A model generated the notes under the pieces. The model did no database searches, was not told the origin of the DNA, and was given only the letters and a program-made list of their open reading frames with translations. DNA of 64,000 nt from Pythium myriotylum (Eukaryota; Oomycota; Peronosporomycetes; Pythiales; Pythiaceae): assembly GCA_023091665.1 (NCBI GenBank), contig JALJCQ010000009.1, positions 2,976,001-3,040,000 of the forward strand. The letters are read 5' to 3'. Shown piece after piece: positions 30,598 to 40,600 of the stretch. The translations under genes were made by a program, and so were the position numbers. How positions within the stretch are numbered: position 1 is the stretch's first letter; the number at the start of each line of letters is the position of its first letter.

Positions 30598-32460
30598 CTC
30601 CCCCTCAGCGCAGCGATCCTACATCCCTCTCTTTCCTACGTATGTATCCTATGCTGGGAAAAACTCCCCGACATGCGAGCATGTGGTGAGGGTAAAAACC
30701 AGCTTCCTACTTAAGCTCCACCATGCCAAGACCGCGGACGATATCCCAATGCTTGGTGCTTCCGAGAGACTTGGTGAAGAGGTCTGCAATGTTCTTGTCC
30801 GATGGGATCCTCTTGACCTCGAGTTGCTTGCCTTGGAGCTCGTGCATGAAGAAGAACTTGGGGTCGATATGCTTCGTCCGATCGCTCTTGATATACCCTT
30901 GTTGGACTTGGGCGATACATGCATTGTTGTCTTCGTAGATGGCGATGGGTGGCAGCTCATTGGTGATGCCAAGTCCTTTGCGGATAAACTTGACAAAGAG
31001 TCTGATCCAGACACATTCGCGGCATGCTTCGTAGAGTGCAATGATCTCAGACTGGTTTGTCGATGTTGCGGCGATTGTTTGCTTCGTCGACTTCCATGAA
31101 ATGGCGGCCCCGGCAGACACGAACACGTAGCCAGACTGAGAACGAGCCTTGTGTGGATCTGACAGATAACCAGCATCGGCATAACCATAAATGTCGTGAG
31201 TAGTCAACAGGGAAACATCACGAGCAAGTTCTCCTCTGCGATACAACAAACCGTAGTCCTTGGTCTTAGCCAGATATCTCATCAGTTGCTTTACGCCAGA
31301 CCAATGTCTTTTAGTGGGTTCAGATGAATAGCGTGCAAGTACGCTAACGGCGAAAGCGATATCTGGGCGCGAGCAGTTGGCAAGGTACAAGAGCGCGCCG
31401 ATGGCCTCTCTGTACGGATACTTCTCGCCAAGGACTTCTTCACTGCCGCGTCTTGGGCCGTATACGTCACTCTCTGGCTTCAAGCTGCGCACCACCATGG
31501 GAGTCTTAGCGGCTCTCGAGACCTCCCTCATGCTGAAGCGCTCCAGCAGCTTCGCAATGTACGTTGCTTGATGCAACATAATCCCTTTCGGGTTCTGGTG
31601 GATCTGCAACCCCAGACAGAATGAGAGTAGGCCAAGGTCCTTCACCTTGAACTCGGCCTTCAATGCTGTCATCACAGCTTCTACTGCCGCGTCAGAGCCC
31701 ACCATGACGATGTCATCGACATAGATCCCAATAATGGCGATCTCGGCGCCGCTTCGCTTGACGAACAAGCATGGGGAGCACTCGTGCGTCTGAAAACCAC
31801 ACTTCTCTAAGTACTGCGAGAAGTGCAAGTACCAAATTCTGCCAGCTTGCTTCAACCCATAGAGAGACTTGTGTATCCGAACACATGGGAGCCTCAGCGA
31901 CTCCTCCCCCTCAACACGTAAACCCTCGGGCACTCTCATGTAGAGCTCGACGTCAATGACTCCATACAAGTAGGCAGTCTCAATGTCTGCTTGCTTCACT
32001 TTCATGTCGTTCCTGGCAGCGAACGCTTACAACCAACGAAGGGTTGTCATGGTCATGACTGGCGAATACGTGTCTGAGTAATCGATGCCGAACCGTTGCG
32101 TGAATCCTTGTGCAACCAGGCGCGCCTTATAGCGAACTACTTTGCCTGTTTGGTCTCGTTTCTGGTTGAAGACCCATCTGCACCCAATCGGCTTATGACT
32201 TGGAGGGCATTCTTGCACACTACCAAACACTTTGCGATTCAGCAACGATTGGAGCTCAGCCTTGATTGCAGCCTTCCACTGTGGCCAATCGGGCGATGCT
32301 CGACAATCTTCAATTGTCGTTGGGTCGGCATCCTGACCCTTGAGAGTAAGGAACGTGCTAAAGGATTCGACGCACATCCTTCTCCCCCTGACCGGTGTAT
32401 GGGTCACGGTGGGACTCCTTCGTGCGTGACTGATCGAAGTCGAACTGATTGCGGCTGTCA
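30598..32460 (-). mobile_element. Truncated Ty1/Copia retrotransposon, RT-RNase H part
   Basis: The minus strand encodes the end of a Copia polyprotein in two open pieces. Piece one (32497-32027) has [34 protein letters not shown] and [13 protein letters not shown], the start of the Copia RT. Piece two (32005-30707) has ADIETAYLYG, SLYGLKQAGRIWY, the active site YVDDIVMVG, then the RNase H part with YADAGY, SEIIALYEA, YEDNNA and TKHIDPKFFFMHE. The pieces are in the same frame, separated by a TAA at 32027-32029 where the family has a Leu-type residue. Gag, protease, integrase and the 5' LTR are absent. The left part of RT is lost into the PDR4 upstream region, and the exact breakpoint (about 32460) is uncertain. 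Confidence 0.88.
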
Positions 32461-32608
32461 TCATCCTCAGCATAATCGACCATAACGCCTCCAGCATGTA
32501 TATCCCGGATGACTAGTGGGATAGGCTGAGTCAATTGGGAACCAGGAAAACACAGCGTCCCCTCCCTCTTCGCTGGATCTCTCGGCATCCGTCTCCGCGT
32601 CGTCAGGA

Positions 32609-32630
32609 GCTCATTTCGGAACTTCCCATC
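32609..32630 (+). promoter_or_regulatory. Oomycete initiator of PDR4
   Basis: GCTCATTTCGGAACTTCCCA begins here, identical to PDR3. It lies 15-36 bp before the ATG and only ~150 bp from the Copia breakpoint. Confidence 0.65.
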
Positions 32631-32644
32631 TCCAGCCACATAAG

Positions 32645-35600
32645 ATGGAGAACTACGAGAAGGCTCCGACCATAGAGTACCACAGCGCCAAGTCGCTCAT
32701 GCAGCACGGCTCCGAGGCCCTCCACGAACACGTCTCCACGCGTATGGAGGCGGCCATGGGCAAGTCACTCCCGCAGATGGAAGTGCGTTTCAAGAACCTC
32801 AGCGTCTCAGCCGATCTGCTCGTCTCGAGCCACAATGAGAGCGGCGAGGAGCTCCCGACGTTGCTCAACGAGCTCAAGATGGGCGTCCGTCGACTGTCGG
32901 CCAAGAAGCATCGCGTCAAGAAACACATCCTCAAGAACGTGAACGGTGTCTTCAAGCCCGGCACCATCACGCTCGTGCTGGGCCAGCCGGGCTCGGGCAA
33001 GTCGGCGCTCATGAAGATCCTGAGCGGCCGCTTCCCTGTTTCCAAGAACATCTCGCTCGACGGTGAGGTCACGTACAACGGTGCTTCTCAGACCGAGATC
33101 GCCAAGCGCCTCCCGCAGTATGTGAGCTACGTGACCCAGCGTGACTACCACTTCCCGACGCTGACTGTCAAGGAAACGTTGGAGTTTGCCCACGAGTGTT
33201 GTGGCGGTGAACTCTCGGAGCGTGCGGAGCGCCACTTCGACAAGGGCTCTGAAGAGGAGAACAAGGCTGCTTTGGAAGCGGCCCGTGCTCTGTACAAGTA
33301 CTACCCGGAGGTGGTCATCCAGCAGCTCGGTCTCGAGAACTGCCAGAACACGATCGTTGGTAACGCCATGCTTCGTGGCGTCTCGGGTGGTGAACGCAAA
33401 CGCGTTACCACCGGTGAGATGCAGTTCGGCAACAAGTACGTGACGTTCATGGACGAGATCTCGACGGGTCTCGACAGTGCGGCCACCTTTGACATCATCA
33501 AGACCCAGCGCAGTATCGCCAAGAAGCTCCGCAAGACGGTCGTGATTGCTTTGCTGCAACCTTCGCCGGAGGTGTTCGCGTTGTTCGACGACGTGCTCAT
33601 CCTCAACGATGGTTACGTCATGTACCACGGTCCTCGCGAGCAGATCATGCCGTACTTTGAAGGCCTCGGTTTCCACTGCCCGCCGCGTCGCGACGCTGCG
33701 GATTTCCTCATGGATCTGGGTACCCGCCAGCAGAGCAAGTACGAAGTGGCTCGCGCGGATCACTCGTCGCATCCTCGTAAGGCTCGCGAGTTCGCTGCGT
33801 TATTCGAGAAGTCGGCGATCAATGCCGCGATGATGAACGATCTCCACGCTCCATATGACCCCGCTCGTATCAAGGACAAGGAAGACATCTTCAATGCGAT
33901 CCCGGAGTTCCACCAGTCGTTCTTGGACAGTACTCTTACACTCATGGGTCGACAGATGAAGGTCACGCTCCGTAACACGGCCTTCATCAAGGGTCGTGGC
34001 TTCATGGTGCTGCTCATCGGTCTGATCTACTCAACCGTCTTCTGGCAATTTGAGGTCACCAACCCTCAGGTCGTCTTAGGTATCATCTACCAGTCGATCT
34101 TGTTCTTGGCACTCGGTCAATCTGCACAGGTCCCCACATACGTCGCTGCTCGCCAGATCTTTTACAAGCAACGCCGGTCCAACTTCTACCGCACGTCATC
34201 ATATGTGCTAGCTTGCTCGGTTGCCCAGCTCCCACTGATTGCTGCGGAAACCGTTGTGTTTGGTACGATGGTGTACTGGATGTGTGGCTTCGTGACCACA
34301 TTCACAGCGTACCTCTTGTTTGAGCTGCTGCTGTTCCTGACCAATCTCTCGTTTTCGGCATGTTTCTTCGCGATGGCAGCAATCTCCCCGGATCTCCACA
34401 TAGCTAAACCAGCCTCCTTGATGTCGATCATGTTCTTCGTGCTCTTCGCTGGGTTTGTGATTCCGCACACCAAGATTCCAGACTACTTCATCTGGATTTA
34501 CTGGATCGACCCGATTTCTTGGTGCCTCCGAGCTATCAGCATCAACGAGTACCGCCGTAAGGGTTATGACCAAGACGTTTACAATGGTATCAACTACAAG
34601 GAGAAGTACGGCAAGCAGTTCGGCGAGTACTCGCTGAACCTCTTCAACGTTCAGGCCGATGAACAGTGGCTCGGCTACGGTTTCATCTTCCTCATCGCGT
34701 CGTACGTGCTCTTCATGGTTCTCTCGTACGCCATCCTCGAGCACATTCGCTACGAGAGTCCCGAGCACGTGAGCCTGAGTGACGAAGACCACGGCAAGGA
34801 AGAGGTGATTGAAACTTCAGGATCGAGCACGGGCATGGAATACGGTCTCGTCGAGACTCCTCGCAGTGACATGAAGGGCGAGATCGCGCTGCAGGTGGAG
34901 CCTACGGGTCGTGAGCGATACTTCACCCCCGTCACGCTTACGTTCAAGGACCTGCACTACTGGGTGCCGAACCCATCCAACCCGAAGGAAGGCCTTGAGT
35001 TGCTCAAGGGCATCTCTGGTTTCGCGACGCCTGGCACGATCACTGCTCTGATGGGCAGCTCAGGTGCTGGTAAGACAACGCTCATGGACGTCATCGCTGG
35101 CCGTAAGACCGGCGGCACCATCGAAGGCCAGATCCTCCTCAACGGACACCCAGCGACCGACCTCTCGATCCGCCGATCCACTGGTTACTGTGAGCAGATG
35201 GACGTCCACTCGGAAGCGTCGACGTTCCGCGAGGCCCTCACGTTCAGCGCGTTCCTTCGTCAGAGTGCGGACATCCCGGATGCGCAGAAGTACGATACGG
35301 TGGAAGAGTGTCTCGACCTGCTGGACCTGCGTCCGATCGCCGACCAGATCATCCGCGGCAGCTCGGTGGAGCAGATGAAGCGGCTCACGATCGGTGTGGA
35401 GCTGGCGGCGCAGCCGAGTGTGTTGTTCCTCGATGAGCCGACGAGTGGTCTCGACGCTCGCTCGGCCAAGGTCATCATGGACGGTATCCGGAAGGTCGCG
35501 AACACGGGTCGTACGATTGTGTGCACGATCCACCAGCCGTCGACGGAGGTGTTCTCTGTGTTCGACAGTCTGTTGTTGCTCAAGCGTGGTGGCGAGACCG

Positions 35601-36748
35601 TGTACTTCGGTAAGCTTGGTGAGAATGCTTCGGAGCTGATTGAGTACTTCGAGTCGATCGAGGGCACTCCTCGTTTGGAGGATGGCTACAACCCTGCGAC
35701 GTGGATGTTGGAAGTGATCGGTGCTGGTGTCGGTAACTCGGCGTCGCAGGACTTCGTCAAGCTGTTCAACGCGAGTGAGAAGAAGGCTTCGTTGGAGAAC
35801 ATGCTCGAACAGGAAGGCTTCACGCGCCCGGTCCACGGTGTCACTGCTCTGGAGTTCACGAGCAAGCGTGCGGCTCTCGAATCGGTGCAAGCCAAGTTTC
35901 TCATCAAGCGCTACATGGATCTCTACTGGCGCACACCGTCGTACAACCTTACCCGCTTCGTCGTCTACATCTTTCTCGCGCTGGTTTTTGGCCTTGCATT
36001 CTTCGACGCTGAGTTTGACACGTATCAGGGTATCAACGCGGGTGAGGGTGTGGTGTTCATGACGACACTCTTCGTGGGCGTCGTGTCGTTCAACAGTGTG
36101 CTGCCGTTGTCATCAGAGGAGCGTGCCTCGTACTACCGTGAACGTGCAGCTCAGACGTACAACGCGTTGTGGTACTTCGTGGGTTCGTCATTGGCTGAGA
36201 TCCCGTACGTGTTCGGCAGCTCGTTCATCTACACGGCGATCTTCTTCCCGATGGTCGGCTTCACGGGCGTCGCTCGTTTCTTCTGGTACTGGTTCAACAC
36301 TGCTCTTCACGTCTTGCTTCAGACTTACACGGGTCAGCTATTCGCGTACGCGCTGCCGAGTGTAGAAGTTGCCGCAATTCTCGGCACGTTGGTCAACTCG
36401 ATCTTCTTCCTCTTTATGGGCTTCAATCCGCCAGCCAACGCCATCCCGACTGGCTACAAGTGGCTTTACTACATCACTCCGCAACGCTACTCGCTCGCGA
36501 TTCTCTCAACGACTGTGTTTGGCGACTGCTCGGACAGCTCGGACCTGTCTGAGATTGCGTGCAAATCTGTGCGTGACCTGCCACCTACGCTCCCATCGGA
36601 TCTGACAGTGAAGGAATACGTGGAGATTGTGTTCAAGATGAAGCACAGCGAGATGTGGATGAATTTCGGCATCGTGCTGGGCTTCATAGTGCTCTTCCGC
36701 CTGCTGGCTTTGCTTGCGCTTCGCTACATCAACCATCAGAAAAGATAA
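32645..36748 (+). CDS. PDR4: full-length PDR/ABCG efflux transporter
   Basis: 1367 residues beginning MENYEKAPTIEYHSAKS. NBD1 Walker A GQPGSGKS begins at 113 and NBD2 Walker A GSSGAGKTT at 804; both signatures and catalytic Glu residues are as in the other PDRs. The DNA is nearly the same as PDR3 across NBD1 (32690-33760) and from the end of TMD1 through NBD2 (34581-35973). TMD1 (about 33765-34560) and TMD2 (from 35974) differ clearly: TMD1 has FEVTNPQVVLGIIYQS and PHTKIPDYFIWIYWIDPISW where PDR3 has FDVTNAQVVMGIIFQS and PRSEIPDYFIWIYWINPIAW. So the ATP modules match PDR3 while the substrate-facing parts vary. It ends INHQKR and is intact. Confidence 0.93.
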   Translation: MENYEKAPTIEYHSAKSLMQHGSEALHEHVSTRMEAAMGKSLPQMEVRFKNLSVSADLLVSSHNESGEELPTLLNELKMGVRRLSAKKHRVKKHILKNVNGVFKPGTITLVLGQPGSGKSALMKILSGRFPVSKNISLDGEVTYNGASQTEIAKRLPQYVSYVTQRDYHFPTLTVKETLEFAHECCGGELSERAERHFDKGSEEENKAALEAARALYKYYPEVVIQQLGLENCQNTIVGNAMLRGVSGGERKRVTTGEMQFGNKYVTFMDEISTGLDSAATFDIIKTQRSIAKKLRKTVVIALLQPSPEVFALFDDVLILNDGYVMYHGPREQIMPYFEGLGFHCPPRRDAADFLMDLGTRQQSKYEVARADHSSHPRKAREFAALFEKSAINAAMMNDLHAPYDPARIKDKEDIFNAIPEFHQSFLDSTLTLMGRQMKVTLRNTAFIKGRGFMVLLIGLIYSTVFWQFEVTNPQVVLGIIYQSILFLALGQSAQVPTYVAARQIFYKQRRSNFYRTSSYVLACSVAQLPLIAAETVVFGTMVYWMCGFVTTFTAYLLFELLLFLTNLSFSACFFAMAAISPDLHIAKPASLMSIMFFVLFAGFVIPHTKIPDYFIWIYWIDPISWCLRAISINEYRRKGYDQDVYNGINYKEKYGKQFGEYSLNLFNVQADEQWLGYGFIFLIASYVLFMVLSYAILEHIRYESPEHVSLSDEDHGKEEVIETSGSSTGMEYGLVETPRSDMKGEIALQVEPTGRERYFTPVTLTFKDLHYWVPNPSNPKEGLELLKGISGFATPGTITALMGSSGAGKTTLMDVIAGRKTGGTIEGQILLNGHPATDLSIRRSTGYCEQMDVHSEASTFREALTFSAFLRQSADIPDAQKYDTVEECLDLLDLRPIADQIIRGSSVEQMKRLTIGVELAAQPSVLFLDEPTSGLDARSAKVIMDGIRKVANTGRTIVCTIHQPSTEVFSVFDSLLLLKRGGETVYFGKLGENASELIEYFESIEGTPRLEDGYNPATWMLEVIGAGVGNSASQDFVKLFNASEKKASLENMLEQEGFTRPVHGVTALEFTSKRAALESVQAKFLIKRYMDLYWRTPSYNLTRFVVYIFLALVFGLAFFDAEFDTYQGINAGEGVVFMTTLFVGVVSFNSVLPLSSEERASYYRERAAQTYNALWYFVGSSLAEIPYVFGSSFIYTAIFFPMVGFTGVARFFWYWFNTALHVLLQTYTGQLFAYALPSVEVAAILGTLVNSIFFLFMGFNPPANAIPTGYKWLYYITPQRYSLAILSTTVFGDCSDSSDLSEIACKSVRDLPPTLPSDLTVKEYVEIVFKMKHSEMWMNFGIVLGFIVLFRLLALLALRYINHQKR

Positions 36749-37623
36749 ACAACCTGGATACTCTGCGTTTCTGTAGGGGTGACTACTGCTCACGTACAAC
36801 GACCAAATCCAAACAACTGCATAATAGAGTCCATTTTCCGACTATATCGGTATGTTGATTTTGCTGGTGTCGTCCTCCTGGCCCTAGTCGATCGTATTCG
36901 TCGAGTCGTTGGCCCACTATTCACTAATAGCTCTGTCTTGGTTCGTACTCCGACTGGGCGGTCCAGTGCAGAACATTTACTTCCATCCAGTCTCTTTTCG
37001 TAGACACGGACGGCGCTAATGGGCGTAATCGACTTTTTTCCATCCAATGACGATCGATGATTCCAACGGCCTGCGTAAGCTGACATCAGATAACGTACCC
37101 TGGTGATCTGATTCTGGGCGTAAGCGCTTCAACAAGGATGGGGTCCGCTTTTGGCTCCTGGGATCGGAGAGGACCTCCTGGTCCTGTCGAGCGAGGCGGT
37201 GGGTCGAGTCACCTCCGTCAATTCGATCGCGCAGCCGCTATAAATGCAACTCGTGACTTCGAATGCACGAGACTCGTGCCCTTGGTCTGCGGTGAGCGGG
37301 TCTCCCAAGCACCCGCGACCTCAACCACTGCAACCTCGGAATCAGTGTTTGGGCGTAATCTTCGTGTTTTTAGAACGTAACGATTTACGAAGAACAGCGT
37401 TTGTACTTGATAAAACATAGATTCGGCGATATATGTGCATGTCTCATGAAGGCGAGGCGTCAACATCAACCATTGCGACATACACAGACGCCTGTGACAG
37501 GAGTACGATCGCGATTCACGAGCATGGAAACCTAGCAACCACTTGTCTATCCCACAGAGGGAAACCAGTCTGTCTCTCTCGTTTTCAACGGGGTCGTGGA
37601 CCTCCGGAGTCGCCGTCGCTGGA
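36749..37623. other. Intergenic region PDR4-PDR5
   Basis: 875 bp; I see no gene and no marked repeat. The first bases after the stop resemble the PDR3 3' flank. Confidence 0.45.
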
Positions 37624-37646
37624 GCTCAGTTCGAAACTTGCACTCC
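37624..37646 (+). promoter_or_regulatory. Oomycete initiator of PDR5
   Basis: GCTCAGTTCGAAACTTGCAC begins here, with an AACTTG version of the flanking element, about 20-40 bp before the ATG at 37665. Confidence 0.6.
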
Positions 37647-37664
37647 AGGAATCACATCACCAGC

Positions 37665-40600
37665 ATGGAGAGCTACGAGTACTTCGAGCAAGCCACGGCC
37701 ATCGAGTACTATGAGCCGGCCTCGGGCATCGAGTACCGCGATGCCAAGTCGCTCATGCAGCACGGCTCGGAGGCACTTCACGATCACCTGTCAGCTCGCG
37801 TGGAGGCTGCCATGGGCAAGTCGCTGCCGCAGATGGAGGTGCGCTTCAAGAACCTCAACCTCTCGGCGGATCTCTTCGTGTCAAGCCACGGCGGCGGAGA
37901 CGAGCTACCAACCTTACTCAACGAAGTCAAGATGGGCTTCCGTCGACTATCGGCCAAGAAGCATCGCGTCAAGAAACACATCCTCAAGAACGTGAACGGT
38001 GTCTTCAAGCCTGGCAGCATCACGCTCGTGCTAGGTCAGCCGGGCTCGGGCAAGTCGGCGCTCATGAAGATTCTAAGTGGGCGATTTCCTATGAGCAAGA
38101 ATGTTCATTTTGAAGGTGACGTTACGTACAATGGCTCGAGCCAGCACGAATTCGAGAAGCGCCTCCCACAGTTCGTCAGCTACGTAACCCAGCGTGACTA
38201 CCACTTCCCGACGCTCACGGTCAAGGAGACGTTGGAGTTTGCCCACGAGTGCTGTGGCGGTGAGCTCTCAGAACGTGCGGAAAAGCACTTCGTCCATGGT
38301 ACCGATGAAGAGAACAAAGTGGCGCTTGAGGCGGCACGTGCACTCTACCGTTATTACCCGGAGGTGGTCATCCAGCAGCTCGGTCTCGAGAACTGCCAGA
38401 ACACGATCGTTGGTAACGCCATGCTTCGTGGCGTCTCGGGTGGTGAACGCAAACGCGTTACCACCGGTGAGATGCAGTTCGGCAACAAGTACGTGACGTT
38501 CATGGACGAGATCTCGACGGGTCTCGACAGTGCGGCCACCTTTGACATCATCAAGACCCAGCGCAGTATCGCCAAGAAGCTCCGCAAGACGGTCGTGATT
38601 GCTTTGCTGCAACCTTCGCCGGAGGTGTTCGCGTTGTTCGACGACGTGCTCATCCTCAACGATGGTTACGTCATGTACCACGGTCCTCGCGAGCAGATCA
38701 TGCCGTACTTTGAAGGCCTCGGTTTCCACTGCCCGCCGCGTCGCGACGCTGCGGATTTCCTCATGGATCTGGGTACCCGCCAGCAGAGCAAGTACGAAGT
38801 GGCTCGTGCGGACCGCTCGCCGCATCCTCGTAAGGCTCGCGAGTTCGCTGCGTTATTCGAGAAGTCAGACATATACGCGGCGATGCTGGATACTCTTCAT
38901 GGGCCATACGATCCGGTTCTCTTGAAAGACAACGACAATGTGTTCGCCGAGATCCCTGAATTCCACCAGTCGTTCCTTGACAGCACTCTTACGCTCATGG
39001 CTCGTCAGATGAAGGTCACACTCCGTAATACGGCCTTCCTCAAGGGCCGTGGCTTCATGGTGTTGCTCATCGGTCTCATCTACTCAACCGTCTTCTGGCA
39101 GTTCGACGTGACGAACGCTCAGGTCGTCATGGGTATCATCTTCCAGTCGATTTTGTTCTTGGCACTCGGTCAGGCTTCCCAGATCCCCACGTACATCGCC
39201 GCTCGCCAGATCTTTTACAAGCAACGTCGATCCAACTTCTACCGCACGTCGTCGTATGTGCTGGCTTGCTCGGTCGCTCAGCTGCCGCTTGCTGTTGCTG
39301 AGACTATCGTGTTTGGTACGATGGTGTACTGGATGTGTGGCTTCGTAAACACGTTCACGGCATACCTGCTGTTCGAGCTTCTGCTGTTCCTGACGAACCT
39401 GGCGTTCTCGGCGTGTTTCTCCGCGATGGCAGCGATCGCTCCGGATCTTCACATCGCCAAGCCGATCTCGATGGTTTCAGTCATGTTCTTCGTGGTCTTC
39501 GCTGGGTTTGTGATTCCGCGCAGCGAGATCCCGGACTACTTCATCTGGATTTACTGGATCAACCCGATCGCTTGGTGTCTTCGTGCTGTTGGTATCAACG
39601 AGTACCGCCACAGCAAGTACGATCAGGACGTTTACGACGGTTTTGATTACAAGGGCAAGTACGGCAAGCAGTTTGGCGAGTACTCGCTGAACCTCTTCAA
39701 TGTGCAGGCAGACAAGGAGTGGCTCGGCTACGGCTTTCTCTATCTGATTGCATCCTACATCTTTTTCATGACGCTTTCGTCATTGGTTCTCGAGTACATC
39801 CGCTATGAGAGTCCCGAGCACGTGAGCCTGAGCGACGAAGACCATGGTAAGGAAGAAGCAATTGAAAGTTCGGGATCGAGCACTGGCATAGAATACGGTC
39901 TCGTCGAGACTCCTCGTAGTGACACGAAGGGAGAAGTAGCGTTGCAAGTCCAATCATCGACCCGTGAGCGATACTTCGCCCCTGTCACACTCGCATTCAA
40001 GGACCTGCACTACTGGGTGCCGAATCCGTCAAGGCCGAAGGAGAGTTTGGAACTACTCAAGGGTGTGTCAGGACTTGCCGCTCCAGGAACAATCACCGCC
40101 CTGATGGGCAGCTCAGGTGCTGGTAAGACAACGCTCATGGACGTCATCGCTGGCCGTAAGACCGGCGGCACCATCGAAGGCCAGATCCTCCTCAACGGAC
40201 ACCCAGCGACCGACCTCTCGATCCGCCGATCCACTGGTTACTGTGAACAGATGGACGTCCACTCGGAAGCGTCGACGTTCCGCGAGGCCCTCACGTTCAG
40301 CGCGTTCCTTCGTCAGAGTGCGGACATCCCGGATGCGCAGAAGTACGATACGGTGGAAGAGTGTCTCGACCTGCTGGACCTGCGTCCGATCGCCGACCAG
40401 ATCATCCGCGGCAGCTCGGTGGAGCAGATGAAGCGGCTCACGATCGGTGTGGAGCTGGCGGCGCAGCCGAGTGTGTTGTTCCTCGATGAGCCGACGAGTG
40501 GTCTCGACGCTCGCTCGGCCAAGGTCATCATGGACGGTATCCGGAAGGTCGCGAACACGGGTCGTACGATTGTGTGCACGATCCACCAGCCGTCGACGGA

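Noticed and set aside
30581..31099. 172-codon plus-strand frame across the Copia RNase H region
   Set aside because: It is the complement of the Copia RNase H coding part on the minus strand.
32461..32639. Minus-strand frame reading through the PDR4 upstream region as further Copia protein
   Set aside because: This DNA aligns with the PDR3 promoter, so it belongs to PDR4; the apparent extension of the Copia frame is coincidental.
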